Part shown: positions 42,842 to 50,988 of the stretch, in pieces
How positions within the stretch are numbered: position 1 is the stretch's first letter
Layout of the letters: each line of letters begins with the position of its first letter
Assembly (NCBI RefSeq): GCF_009933135.1
Contig: NZ_MAEH01000014.1
Span: 434,001-498,000, forward strand
DNA: 64,000 nucleotides
Direction: 5' to 3'
Source of the DNA: Candidatus Enterococcus leclercqii
GTDB taxonomy: Bacteria; Bacillota; Bacilli; Lactobacillales; Enterococcaceae
Position numbers and translations under genes: made by a program
Notes under the pieces: generated by a model
What the model saw: the letters and a program-made list of their open reading frames with translations, nothing else
Database searches by the model: none
What the model was told of the DNA's origin: nothing

Positions 42842-43407
42842 GGTTTGCAATCTTAGCCTCTGGAAACGGCAGTAATTTTGAAGCAATCGTCACAGCTTAT
42901 GAAGCCGGTGACCTTCATGGTGAATTGGCCCTGGTCTTTTCCGACAAACCGGATGCGTATGTGCTGCACCGGGCTAAAGAGCATAAGGTTCCGACAAAGA
43001 CATTCACCGTCAAAGAACATGGAGGAAAGGCTGGCTACGAAAAAGCGCTGTTGCAAATGTTGAAAGATGAACAAATCGATTATCTGGTTTTAGCTGGGTA
43101 TATGCGCATATTGGGTGAAGAATTGATTGCGGCTTTTCCTGAGGGAATCGTCAATATTCATCCTTCGCTGTTGCCATCGTTTCCCGGGCTGCACGGAATC
43201 AAGGATGCGTTTGAATACGGCGTAAAGATCACTGGCGTAACTGTTCATTTCGTCGATAAGGGTGTCGACACCGGTCCCATTATTGCACAAGAGGCAGTAA
43301 CAATTGATGAAAACGAAACCCTCGACAGCTTAGAAATAAAAATCCACCAGGTAGAGCACAAGCTTTATCCGGCGGTATTGAAAAAATTGTTTGCAGAGGC
43401 AGAGTAA
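42838..43407 (+). CDS. purN: Phosphoribosylglycinamide formyltransferase
   Basis: PurN transfers formyl from 10-formyl-THF to GAR. The 189-residue protein has the phosphate loop [10 protein letters not shown], the catalytic Asn and His in [12 protein letters not shown] and the catalytic Asp in [10 protein letters not shown]. It overlaps purM by 4 nt. Confidence 0.97.
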   Translation: MRFAILASGNGSNFEAIVTAYEAGDLHGELALVFSDKPDAYVLHRAKEHKVPTKTFTVKEHGGKAGYEKALLQMLKDEQIDYLVLAGYMRILGEELIAAFPEGIVNIHPSLLPSFPGLHGIKDAFEYGVKITGVTVHFVDKGVDTGPIIAQEAVTIDENETLDSLEIKIHQVEHKLYPAVLKKLFAEAE

Positions 43408-43455
43408 TCTTAGGATCAAAAACGAATAATCATAACTAAAAAGGGGACAGCATTC

Positions 43456-45000
43456 ATGAAAAAACGAGCACTTGTCAGTGTATCCGATAAAACGGGGATT
43501 GTCGAATTGGCGCAAGGACTCTTGGCTGCAGGATTGGAGATTATCTCCACTGGTGGCACAAAAAAAGCCTTGGAAGACGCTGGAATTGAAACAATCGCTA
43601 TTGAAGAAGTTACTGGATTTCCAGAAATGATGGATGGGCGGGTCAAAACCTTGCATCCATTGATCCACGGAGGACTGTTGGGTCGACGAGATCTTAAAAG
43701 CCATCTGGATGCGATGAAAGCCCATGATATTACACCGATTGATGTCGTAGTGGTCAATCTCTATCCCTTTAAAGAGACCATTCAAAAAGCTGGTGTAACT
43801 GAAGCTGAGGCGATTGAAAATATTGATATTGGTGGGCCGTCAATGCTGCGTTCGGCTGCTAAAAACTTTGCCTCTGTCGCTGTGGTGGTGGATCCTAAAG
43901 ATTACGCCAAAGTGTTAGAGGAGCTGAAAACCTCGGGGGAAACTACGCTTGCCACACGAAAATACCTCGCAGCTAAAGTTTTCCGTCATACGGCAGCTTA
44001 CGATGCACTGATTGCCGGCTACATGACTGAATTAGTAGGCGAAGAGCATCCGGAAAAACTAACATTGACGTATGATTTGAAACAAGAGCTGCGCTACGGT
44101 GAAAATAGCCATCAACAGGCCGCGTTTTATCAAGATGCGCTGCCGGCTTCTTATTCTATTGCTGCGGCAAAACAGCTTCACGGTAAAGAATTGTCCTATA
44201 ACAATATCAAAGATGCCGACGCTGCGATTCGTATTGCTCGCGAGTTCGAGGCACCAACTGTCGTAGCTTTGAAACATATGAATCCTTGTGGGATCGGTAC
44301 CGGTGAGACGATTGAAAAAGCCTACGATTTTGCCTACAATGCCGATCCAGTCTCCATCTTTGGCGGGATTTTAGTGGCCAATCGTGAAATCGATTTGCCG
44401 ACTGCTGAAAAAATGCATCAGCTGTTTTTAGAAATTATTATCGCCCCTTCATTCACACCTGAAGCCTTGCAACTGTTAAGCAGCAAGAAGAATCTGCGGT
44501 TGATGACACTGGACTTTTCAGAAAAGAAAAGCAGTCAGGTCCCTGAAAAAGTTTCCGTGTTGGGTGGCTTATTGCTACAAGACCAGGACATTTTGAATGA
44601 AGCTCCTGAAAGTTGGGAAGTCGTCACCAAACGACAACCGACAGCAGAAGAACTGGCGGCTTTAAGTTTTGCTTGGAAAGCCGTTAAACATGTGAAATCC
44701 AACGCTATCGTCTTGGCAAACGGCCATCAAACCGTGGGAATCGGCGCCGGCCAGATGAATCGTGTGGGTTCTGTGAAAATCGCTATTCAACAAGCCGAAG
44801 AGGCCGGCAAGATGGATGGCGCAGTCTTGGCATCAGATGCTTTCTTTCCGATGGGAGATAGCGTTGAGTATGCTGCTGCCCATAAAATCAAAGCGATTGT
44901 TCAACCAGGTGGCAGTATCAAAGACCAACAGTCCATTGATGCAGCTGATGCAGCGGGGATTGCGATGGTCTTTACAGGGGTCCGTCATTTCCGCCACTGA
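43456..45000 (+). CDS. purH: Bifunctional AICAR formyltransferase / IMP cyclohydrolase
   Basis: PurH carries out the last two steps to IMP. The 514-residue protein has an N-terminal MGS-like cyclohydrolase domain ([22 protein letters not shown]). The C-terminal transformylase has the catalytic Lys-His in [18 protein letters not shown] precedes ATG 43456. Confidence 0.98.
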   Translation: MKKRALVSVSDKTGIVELAQGLLAAGLEIISTGGTKKALEDAGIETIAIEEVTGFPEMMDGRVKTLHPLIHGGLLGRRDLKSHLDAMKAHDITPIDVVVVNLYPFKETIQKAGVTEAEAIENIDIGGPSMLRSAAKNFASVAVVVDPKDYAKVLEELKTSGETTLATRKYLAAKVFRHTAAYDALIAGYMTELVGEEHPEKLTLTYDLKQELRYGENSHQQAAFYQDALPASYSIAAAKQLHGKELSYNNIKDADAAIRIAREFEAPTVVALKHMNPCGIGTGETIEKAYDFAYNADPVSIFGGILVANREIDLPTAEKMHQLFLEIIIAPSFTPEALQLLSSKKNLRLMTLDFSEKKSSQVPEKVSVLGGLLLQDQDILNEAPESWEVVTKRQPTAEELAALSFAWKAVKHVKSNAIVLANGHQTVGIGAGQMNRVGSVKIAIQQAEEAGKMDGAVLASDAFFPMGDSVEYAAAHKIKAIVQPGGSIKDQQSIDAADAAGIAMVFTGVRHFRH

Positions 45001-45120
45001 TTAGGTGCCTGCAAAGCGTTGCTTAAACTTTTATGAACTGGGAAATCTGGCCTGTTCTTTTTTGCCAGAGACAGATTGTTTGTTCGCCCAAATTTTTGAC
45101 AATAAAGGAGAAATTTCCAT

Positions 45121-46374
45121 ATGAAATTGCTGGTAATCGGTTCAGGTGGTCGGGAACACGCCATCGCTAAGAAGCTGGCAGAAGACGCCACGGTCACTCA
45201 GGTGTTTTGTGCGCCAGGAAATCCTGGTATGAAAAAAGATGGCATTGAAGTGGTACCTGTAGCAGAAAACGATCAGGCTGGTTTACTTGCTTTTGCTAAA
45301 GAACAAGCAGTCGACTGGACTTTTGTTGGCCCAGAAGCTCCTCTTGCTGCTGGCTTGGTTGATGCTTTCGAGTCCGCCGGCTTAAAAGCATTTGGACCTT
45401 CAAAAGATGCGGCAATGATCGAAGGCTCAAAGGATTTTGCTAAACAGCTGATGGTGAAAAATGCCATCCCTACTGGGGCTTATCAGACATTTACGGATTT
45501 TGCCAAAGCCAAGGCCTACGTTGAAGCGCAAGGTGCCCCGATCGTCATTAAAGCGGACGGTCTAGCAGCAGGTAAGGGTGTGGTGGTAGCAGAAACAGTG
45601 CCGCAAGCCATCGCTGCACTGTCAGAAATGCTTGAGGACAACAAATTTGGTGCAAGCGGTGCCCGGGTGGTAGTGGAAGAATTTCTTGCTGGAGAAGAAT
45701 TTTCATTGTTGGCTTTCGTCCGTCGTGACAAAGTTTACCCAATGGTGATCTCGCAAGACCATAAGCGCGCTTTCGATGGCGATAAAGGTCCCAACACTGG
45801 CGGCATGGGAGCCTATTCTCCGGTTCCCCAGATTCCTCAAGAGATGGTAGATGAGGCTGTTCAGAGAATTTTGATTCCTGCTGCCAAAGGGATGATTGCT
45901 AACGGTACTCCTTTTACGGGCATCTTATACGCCGGACTGATTGCAACTGAAAAAGGACCGAAAGTTATTGAGTTCAATGCGCGCTTTGGTGATCCCGAGA
46001 CCCAAGTTGTCCTGCCGCGCTTAAAAAGCAGTTTGGCAGCAATTATTTCAGCGTTATTAGCTGATGAAAAACCGGTTATCGAATGGGCAGACAACGCAGC
46101 TTTTGGTGTGGTAGTTGCCGCTGACGGATATCCTGGAACTTATGAAAAGGGGCGGCCGATTCCATTAATCGAGGATTCTGAAGTTACCGTTTATTATGCT
46201 GGGGTTTCTGAGACAGCTGGACAGCTGGTGGCTGCCGGTGGACGGCTTTTTCTAGTAGAAGCAGAAGGTGAAAACCTGCCGGAAGCGCAAGAAAAAGTCT
46301 ACCGGGCATTGGCAGCGGCAAAACTGACGGGGATGTTTTACCGCAAGGATATCGGCCATCGCGCATTAAAGTAA
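45121..46374 (+). CDS. purD: Phosphoribosylamine-glycine ligase
   Basis: PurD is the 417-residue ATP-grasp ligase making GAR. It has LVIGSGGREHAIA at the N-terminus, KADGLAAGKGV and FNARFGDPETQ. AAAGGAG lies 9 nt before ATG. It is 120 nt after purH; that gap holds a small hairpin (TCTGGC 45046 with GCCAGA 45064). It is the last gene of the operon. Confidence 0.97.
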   Translation: MKLLVIGSGGREHAIAKKLAEDATVTQVFCAPGNPGMKKDGIEVVPVAENDQAGLLAFAKEQAVDWTFVGPEAPLAAGLVDAFESAGLKAFGPSKDAAMIEGSKDFAKQLMVKNAIPTGAYQTFTDFAKAKAYVEAQGAPIVIKADGLAAGKGVVVAETVPQAIAALSEMLEDNKFGASGARVVVEEFLAGEEFSLLAFVRRDKVYPMVISQDHKRAFDGDKGPNTGGMGAYSPVPQIPQEMVDEAVQRILIPAAKGMIANGTPFTGILYAGLIATEKGPKVIEFNARFGDPETQVVLPRLKSSLAAIISALLADEKPVIEWADNAAFGVVVAADGYPGTYEKGRPIPLIEDSEVTVYYAGVSETAGQLVAAGGRLFLVEAEGENLPEAQEKVYRALAAAKLTGMFYRKDIGHRALK

Positions 46375-46406
46375 AAATGAAAAAGTAACGGGGATTGTCT
46401 TTTACT

Positions 46407-46521
46407 AGACGCAGTTTGAGCAGCAAAGTTTGTTCATAGATTTTCAGATAGGTCGTTGGATGCCTGGCATCTGCGTTGCCCTGGAAATCTGCAGGCAGCT
46501 TTGTAAAAGCAAGCTGCGTCT
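46407..46521. repeat. Long imperfect hairpin after purD (MITE-like or structured 3' RNA)
   Basis: Nested helices pair across 115 nt. They are AGACGCAGTTTG (46407-46418) with CAAGCTGCGTCT (46510-46521), GCAAAG (46423-46428) with CTTTGT (46499-46504), and AGATTTTCAG (46438-46447) with CTGGAAATCT (46481-46490). An apical GATGC-CTG-GCATC hairpin sits at 46459-46471. The only T-rich stretch after it is TTTTG. It may be the purD terminator region, an RNA stability element or a small mobile relic. Confidence 0.5.
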
Positions 46522-46602
46522 TTTGTGCTTCAATCAAAGAAAAAATAGCCATAAAGAGAGTGGGCCTCCAAAAAAGCAACCAGAAGTATGCAATCAAAAG
46601 CT

Positions 46603-46632
46603 GTCAACGCTTTCTAAAGATGTGGTACACTG
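46603..46632 (+). promoter_or_regulatory. Extended -10 promoter of the aldo/keto reductase gene with cre-like site
   Basis: TGgTACACT (46624-46632) is an extended -10. TGTCAACGCTTTCT (46603-46616), just upstream, matches the CcpA cre consensus TGWAANCGNTNWCA except at two positions, so catabolite repression is possible. Confidence 0.45.
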
Positions 46633-46663
46633 TTAGTGTCAATAATTTATTAGGAGGTCTGTC

Positions 46664-47578
46664 ATGAAACAGGTCAATCTCGGTCCAAATGAAGTAGGTG
46701 CATCAAGTATTATTCTGGGGTGTATGCGTATCACCCAAGCAAAAGATCCGGTGGCAGTCATTCAAACAGCTGTGGAAAACGGGATCAACTTTTTTGATCA
46801 CGCGGATATTTATGGTGGCGGCGAATGCGAAGAAGTTTTTGCCCAAGCTTTTAAGAAAACTGACTATAAGCGAGAAGATATGTTCATTCAATCAAAATGC
46901 GGGATTGTTCCCGGCGTGATGTTTGATTTTTCCAAAGAACACATCATTGAAGCGGTTGAAGGAAGTCTGAAACGATTGCAAGTGGATTACTTAGACAGCT
47001 TGTTATTGCATCGTCCAGATACGCTGATGGAACCAGAAGAGGTTGCCGCTGCCTTTGATCAATTGGAGGCGCAGGGAAAAGTCAAATATTTCGGTGTCAG
47101 CAACCAGTATTCCCGCCAAATCGAACTTTTGCAAAAATATGTACGGCAGCCGCTAATCATCAATCAGCTGCAGTTTGGGGTAATGCATACCGGGATGGTG
47201 GATTTCGGGCTTCATGTGAATATGACAGATTCCCGAAGTGTCGATCATGACGACGGTGTTTTAGAATTTTCACGAATGAACGATATGACGATTCAAGCTT
47301 GGTCACCTTATCAGTACGGCTTTTTTGAAGGTGTTTTTATCGGTAATGAAAAGTTTCCTGAGCTAAATCTGAAGCTTGTGGAAATGGCAGAAAAATATCA
47401 AACGACACCTACTGGAATTGCCTCTGCTTGGATTTTGCGTCATCCGGCAAATATGCAGGTGATCGCAGGGACTATGACCCCGAGTCGGATTGAAGAAATC
47501 GCCAAGGCTGCAAATGTCCAGCTTTCCCGGGAAGATTGGTATGGGATCTACTTGGCAGCAGGAAACGATTTGCCTTGA
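46664..47578 (+). CDS. Aldo/keto reductase (YdhF-like)
   Basis: This 304-residue NADPH-dependent TIM-barrel reductase carries the catalytic tetrad: Asp and Tyr in FFDHADIYGGG, Lys in FIQSKCGI, His in LLLHRPDTL. The physiological substrate is not predictable. TAGGAGG is 7 nt before ATG 46664. It is monocistronic; its terminator also contains the guaC PurBox. Confidence 0.92.
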   Translation: MKQVNLGPNEVGASSIILGCMRITQAKDPVAVIQTAVENGINFFDHADIYGGGECEEVFAQAFKKTDYKREDMFIQSKCGIVPGVMFDFSKEHIIEAVEGSLKRLQVDYLDSLLLHRPDTLMEPEEVAAAFDQLEAQGKVKYFGVSNQYSRQIELLQKYVRQPLIINQLQFGVMHTGMVDFGLHVNMTDSRSVDHDDGVLEFSRMNDMTIQAWSPYQYGFFEGVFIGNEKFPELNLKLVEMAEKYQTTPTGIASAWILRHPANMQVIAGTMTPSRIEEIAKAANVQLSREDWYGIYLAAGNDLP

Positions 47579-47597
47579 TTTTAGTGGGAGTTTCTAA

Positions 47598-47628
47598 AGA
47601 ACGTTCGGAAAAACCGAACGTTCTTTTT
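47598..47628 (+). terminator. Intrinsic terminator of the aldo/keto reductase gene
   Basis: AGAACGTTCGG (47598-47608) pairs with CCGAACGTTCT (47614-47624) around AAAAA, then T. The 3' arm carries a PurBox. Confidence 0.92.
47610..47622 (+). promoter_or_regulatory. PurBox upstream of guaC, embedded in a terminator
   Basis: AAAACCGAACGTT matches AWWWCCGAACWWT with one mismatch. CCGAAC starts 67 nt before the guaC -10, the same distance as for purC. Confidence 0.75.
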
Positions 47629-47657
47629 GTATTGACTTAAGAATCGAGAAAATATAG

Positions 47658-47686
47658 TTGCTTTCCCAAATATTCTGCGCTAAAGT
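47658..47686 (+). promoter_or_regulatory. Promoter of guaC
   Basis: TTGCTT (47658-47663), a 17-nt spacer and TAAAGT (47681-47686). Confidence 0.65.
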
Positions 47687-47751
47687 ACTATGGGCGCCGG
47701 AAGTAAAAACCGACAGCCCTAATATGAGTATTTTCATGGAGGATGGACAGC

Positions 47752-48738
47752 ATGTTTGATATGAAAGTTTTTGATTATGAAGATATCCAGTTGATTCCGA
47801 ATAAATGTATTGTGACCAGCCGCTCGCAATGCGACACGAGCGTAACCCTGGGGAAACACACTTTCCGGATGCCAGTGGTACCTGCCAATATGCAGACGAT
47901 TATTGACGAGAAAATTGCTGAATTTTTGGCGGAAAACAACTATTTTTATATCATGCACCGTTTTGACGAAGCTGGCCGGATTCCCTTTGTTAAACGAATG
48001 AAAGAACGGGGCTTGATCAGCTCAATCAGTGTTGGAGTTAAACCTGAAGAATATGATTTTGTCGATGAATTGGCCAAACAAGAGCTAGTGCCAGACTATA
48101 TCACGATTGATATTGCCCATGGTCATTCCAACAGCGTCATCGAGATGATCCAACACATCAAAAAACAATTGCCGGAAACCTTTGTCATTGCCGGCAATGT
48201 AGGCACGCCTGAAGCAGTTCGGGAATTGGAAAATGCCGGAGCCGATGCAACAAAAGTCGGAATCGGACCTGGTAAAGTTTGTATTACTAAAATCAAAACC
48301 GGTTTTGGGACCGGGGGTTGGCAGTTGGCTGCTGTGCGTTGGTGTGCCAAAGCTGCACGTAAACCAATTATCGCTGATGGTGGGATTCGAACCCACGGCG
48401 ATATTGCAAAATCTGTACGTTTTGGGGCAACAATGGTTATGATTGGTTCCTTGTTTGCCGGTCACGAAGAATCGCCTGGTGAAACGAAAGTGGAAAACGG
48501 CGTAGTTTACAAAGAATACTTCGGTTCTGCTTCTGAGTTCCAAAAAGGCGAAAAGAAAAACGTAGAAGGTAAAAAAATCTGGATTCCTTACAAAGGTTCA
48601 TTGCGGGACACTTTGGTGGAAATGCAGCAGGATTTACAGTCGTCGATTTCTTATGCCGGCGGAAAAGATCTGGAAGCCATCCGCAAAGTCGATTATGTGA
48701 TCGTGAAAAACTCGATCTTTAACGGCGATACAATCTAA
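47752..48738 (+). CDS. guaC: GMP reductase
   Basis: GuaC reduces GMP to IMP with NADPH, linking guanine salvage to the IMP pool. The 328-residue protein is in the IMPDH/GMPR family and has the catalytic Cys in [10 protein letters not shown] and [14 protein letters not shown] at the N-terminus. It lacks the CBS domains of IMPDH. I chose ATG 47752, 9 nt after GGAGG; ATG 47743 abuts that site. Monocistronic, and likely PurR-controlled. Confidence 0.96.
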   Translation: MFDMKVFDYEDIQLIPNKCIVTSRSQCDTSVTLGKHTFRMPVVPANMQTIIDEKIAEFLAENNYFYIMHRFDEAGRIPFVKRMKERGLISSISVGVKPEEYDFVDELAKQELVPDYITIDIAHGHSNSVIEMIQHIKKQLPETFVIAGNVGTPEAVRELENAGADATKVGIGPGKVCITKIKTGFGTGGWQLAAVRWCAKAARKPIIADGGIRTHGDIAKSVRFGATMVMIGSLFAGHEESPGETKVENGVVYKEYFGSASEFQKGEKKNVEGKKIWIPYKGSLRDTLVEMQQDLQSSISYAGGKDLEAIRKVDYVIVKNSIFNGDTI

Positions 48739-48749
48739 TTAACTAAATA

Positions 48750-48811
48750 AACACCGATCTACTGGTTTTGATGAAGAGAGCTGTCATCAAGCCGGAAGTC
48801 GGTGTTTTTTT
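48750..48811 (+). terminator. Intrinsic terminator of guaC
   Basis: AACACCGA (48750-48757) pairs with TCGGTGTT (48799-48806), and TTGATGA with TCATCAA near the loop. A T-run follows to 48811. Confidence 0.9.
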
Positions 48812-48848
48812 GTGACTCAAAAATGAAGAGCTGAAATCTGAGCTGTTG

Positions 48849-50414
48849 TTAGTAGGCAGGTGCTGAGATAGCTGGCGAGGCTGCCATAGCAAAGGCCGCG
48901 TCCTCAAGTTTCCAAAGTGCTTTTTCTTCTCGAAGCTGTTGCAATTTGTGATGCAGTTGGTCAAAAGTGACGAAATTCATGAAGGGGTCTGTCAGGTAAA
49001 AAGGATGGTGCTTCAGGGCAATATCCGGAGAAAAAGTCGAGATGATTAAATCGAAATTTCCTAGATAAATATTGAGATCGTCTTTGGATAAATAGGCAGC
49101 AGGCATGGTTTCAAACGTGACATTGCGACCCAATAATTGCTGCAATTTGACAGCCATGTGTTCATCATGATTGTCGGTGAGATCACTCATCACTAGAATT
49201 CGCAATGCAATGGTTCCATAGATGATTTCCGGCAGCTCTTTCATAAGTGAAAACAGTAGATAATCCTGTGCTTGACAAGAAATTTTCAAGGATTCTTTAG
49301 CAAGAAAAGCTGCCAAGTCTTGTTTAATCTGGCTGGTTCCGTAAGGATAAAAATCAGCTGCGCGGCTCAGAAAACTGTCTGTCGGATGACGAAAAATCCG
49401 TACAAAATCACTGTTGGTCCGAAAGGCAGTGTTTTCCTGAAGAAAGCGGGACAAAAGATCCTCTAGCTGATGCTCAGTGTATGACAGCTGTTGTTGCCAA
49501 ACGATTTGGTAAAGAAATCTGGCGATGCGTTCTTTTAATTGGCAAAATTCGCTGTCAGTTGCTATCGCCTGATGATAATGTTCTGAAGACAACAAATAGC
49601 AGTTGGAATAGCACAGCCAAAAAAGATCTGCATGATTCACTTGAAGGTGGTTGCGGTCTCTCTTGGAAAAGAGGTCGGCAGTCATCTTTTGGGATTCGGC
49701 TGCCAAAAAGGTTGCTGGATCTTCAAAATAAAGATGCTGCCACGTATTTTCAAAAAGCTGATGGCCATGATGATTACGATACCAACCTATCATCATAGAA
49801 AGCAACAGTTTGGTATGTCGGTAATGATTTTCGGGAATTTTGTGATGTTTCAAAAATTTTGTCAAAAGAGTATCGATAGTATGTAATTGTGGGCTTTCAA
49901 TAAAAGAGAGCGCTTCAGGTGGTCCGCCGGTTTCAGAAAAAAACTGGGTGTAAAAATGGCGGATAAATCGTTCATTTCCTGTTAGGCGCATCGGTTTGTT
50001 TAACAAAGCGATGTCGTGATCAGAAAACATTTTCTGGATTTTAAGTAGGATTCGATTGGTATGAGATACACTGAGAAAAACAGCGTCAGCACAATCTGTC
50101 TGAGTTTGGCAGTCCTCTAAAAAGAGGTGCTGCATCAATTTGACTTCTTTGGTTTTTGACAAATAGACTCGGCATAAGGCGTCGTATCCTAGGGTATTCG
50201 TAAAGGACATCTGGTAATTGCCATTGCTGCGAGTAAAATCAAGGCCAGGACAGCAATCAGCGAGACGAGACAGATTTTTATGCATCAAACTGGTAGAAAG
50301 TGCAAACTTTTTTTGCAACCGTAGCTCATCAACAATAAATTCATTTCTATAAAAAAAGTCCAATATTTTTAGATCACGTTGGTGCTGCTTGGTTAGAATG
50401 CTTCGAAAATCCAT
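48849..50414 (-). CDS. Mga/AtxA-family transcriptional regulator
   Basis: This 521-residue protein has N-terminal helix-turn-helix segments (ILDFFYRNEFIVDELRLQKKF; TDCADAVFLSVSHTNRILLKI), as in M-protein trans-acting regulators. PRD-like helical regions and a C-terminal EIIB-like part (ALRILVMSDLTDN, FDLIISTFS) follow. Such proteins respond to sugar PTS phosphorylation. Targets are unknown. It is divergent from the mgtA leader, whose promoter is 40 nt away. AAAGGAG precedes ATG. Confidence 0.85.
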   Translation of the reverse strand: MDFRSILTKQHQRDLKILDFFYRNEFIVDELRLQKKFALSTSLMHKNLSRLADCCPGLDFTRSNGNYQMSFTNTLGYDALCRVYLSKTKEVKLMQHLFLEDCQTQTDCADAVFLSVSHTNRILLKIQKMFSDHDIALLNKPMRLTGNERFIRHFYTQFFSETGGPPEALSFIESPQLHTIDTLLTKFLKHHKIPENHYRHTKLLLSMMIGWYRNHHGHQLFENTWQHLYFEDPATFLAAESQKMTADLFSKRDRNHLQVNHADLFWLCYSNCYLLSSEHYHQAIATDSEFCQLKERIARFLYQIVWQQQLSYTEHQLEDLLSRFLQENTAFRTNSDFVRIFRHPTDSFLSRAADFYPYGTSQIKQDLAAFLAKESLKISCQAQDYLLFSLMKELPEIIYGTIALRILVMSDLTDNHDEHMAVKLQQLLGRNVTFETMPAAYLSKDDLNIYLGNFDLIISTFSPDIALKHHPFYLTDPFMNFVTFDQLHHKLQQLREEKALWKLEDAAFAMAASPAISAPAY

Positions 50415-50453
50415 GCTGTTTTTGCTCCTTTTGAAAATTTCTGAAAAGAGGGG

Positions 50454-50482
50454 TTGACCCTTTCGTAGAATCGGGCTATGAT
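50454..50482 (+). promoter_or_regulatory. Promoter of the mgtA leader
   Basis: TTGACC (50454-50459), a 17-nt spacer and TATGAT (50477-50482). Confidence 0.85.
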
Positions 50483-50486
50483 GAGA

Positions 50487-50665
50487 CTGTAAGTAAATAA
50501 TTGTTAGGTGAGGCTCCTATTTGGACACAGGCTGCTGCCGCGAAAGGATCGAGAGACCCTTAGATGGTAGAACAGGGATGGTCGTGAAGGTCATCCATAA
50601 AGCAGCTGATAACTTTTTGTTATCTACGCCCTATAGTGCTAAAGCTCTACGATGAACAGACGTTG
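50487..50665 (+). promoter_or_regulatory. M-box (ykoK) magnesium riboswitch
   Basis: The conserved M-box blocks are present in order: GTTAGGTGAGGCTCCTAT at 50503, ACAGGCTGCTGCC, GTCGTGAAGGTCATCCATAA and TATAGTGCTAAAGCTCTAC near the 3' end. It folds compactly when Mg2+ is plentiful and favours the terminator that follows. The boundaries are approximate. Confidence 0.96.
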
Positions 50666-50672
50666 TATTTTT

Positions 50673-50702
50673 CGCGCGCTCATTGTGGAGTGCGCGTTTT
50701 TT
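50673..50702 (+). terminator. M-box-controlled terminator
   Basis: CGCGCGCTC (50673-50681) pairs with GAGTGCGCG (50688-50696), 9 bp with one wobble, then six T residues. Confidence 0.93.
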
Positions 50703-50723
50703 AGTTTATTCTGATTTTGTAAT

Positions 50724-50773
50724 TTTATCATATATAGCTATATTTATCATTAGAAAAATATTTATATGATAAA
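50724..50773. repeat. AT-rich inverted repeat between M-box terminator and leader ORF
   Basis: TTTATCATATA (50724-50734) and TATATGATAAA (50763-50773) form a perfect 11-bp inverted repeat with a third TATCAT between them. It could be an operator or a weak second promoter (TATGAT at 50765), but neither is shown. Confidence 0.5.
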
Positions 50774-50865
50774 TTTTAAAGTGTGAATTAGACTACGTGC
50801 CACTCACAAGTACAACTTACCAAGAGGTAAAAGGCAAAAAAGGTATGAAAGAAAGGATGATGAAC

Positions 50866-50913
50866 ATGGAAGCACCCAGTCCCGAACCACTACAACTGAA
50901 CACGTACGGCTGA
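50866..50913 (+). CDS. Candidate MgtL-like leader peptide upstream of mgtA
   Basis: A 15-codon ORF encodes MEAPSPEPLQLNTYG, with AAAGGA 8 nt upstream. In-frame ATGs at 50845, 50857 and 50860 could extend it to at most 22 residues. The run of Pro and Glu near the start resembles Salmonella MgtL ([17 protein letters not shown]), whose translation reports Mg2+ and proline levels to mgtA. Its stop codon lies in the 5' arm of a hairpin. It could also be a chance ORF; the position, content and ribosome binding site argue against that. Confidence 0.6.
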   Translation: MEAPSPEPLQLNTYG

Positions 50914-50933
50914 GGGAGGGGCACCTTCTTCAG
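50910..50933 (+). promoter_or_regulatory. Hairpin overlapping the leader-peptide stop, with alternative pairing to mgtA SD
   Basis: CTGAGGGAGG (50910-50919) pairs with CCTTCTTCAG (50924-50933) around GGCA, 10 bp with two wobbles. The same 3' arm, CCTTCT (50924-50929), can instead pair with AGAAGG (50973-50978) in the mgtA Shine-Dalgarno region. A seven-T run at 50945-50951 is 11 nt away, too far for a normal terminator with this stem. Confidence 0.5.
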
Positions 50934-50988
50934 TCTTCGGAGAGTTTTTTTGACAAAAGCTTGCCGATAAAGAGAAGGAGGAACAAAC

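Noticed and set aside
45078-45090. TTTGTTCG before purD as an inverted PurBox
   Set aside because: Only the CGAAC core on the minus strand fits, and no promoter at the expected distance was found.
46184-46597. 137-codon minus-strand ORF across the purD end and hairpin
   Set aside because: It covers the end of purD and the inverted structure; no ribosome binding site or recognisable content.
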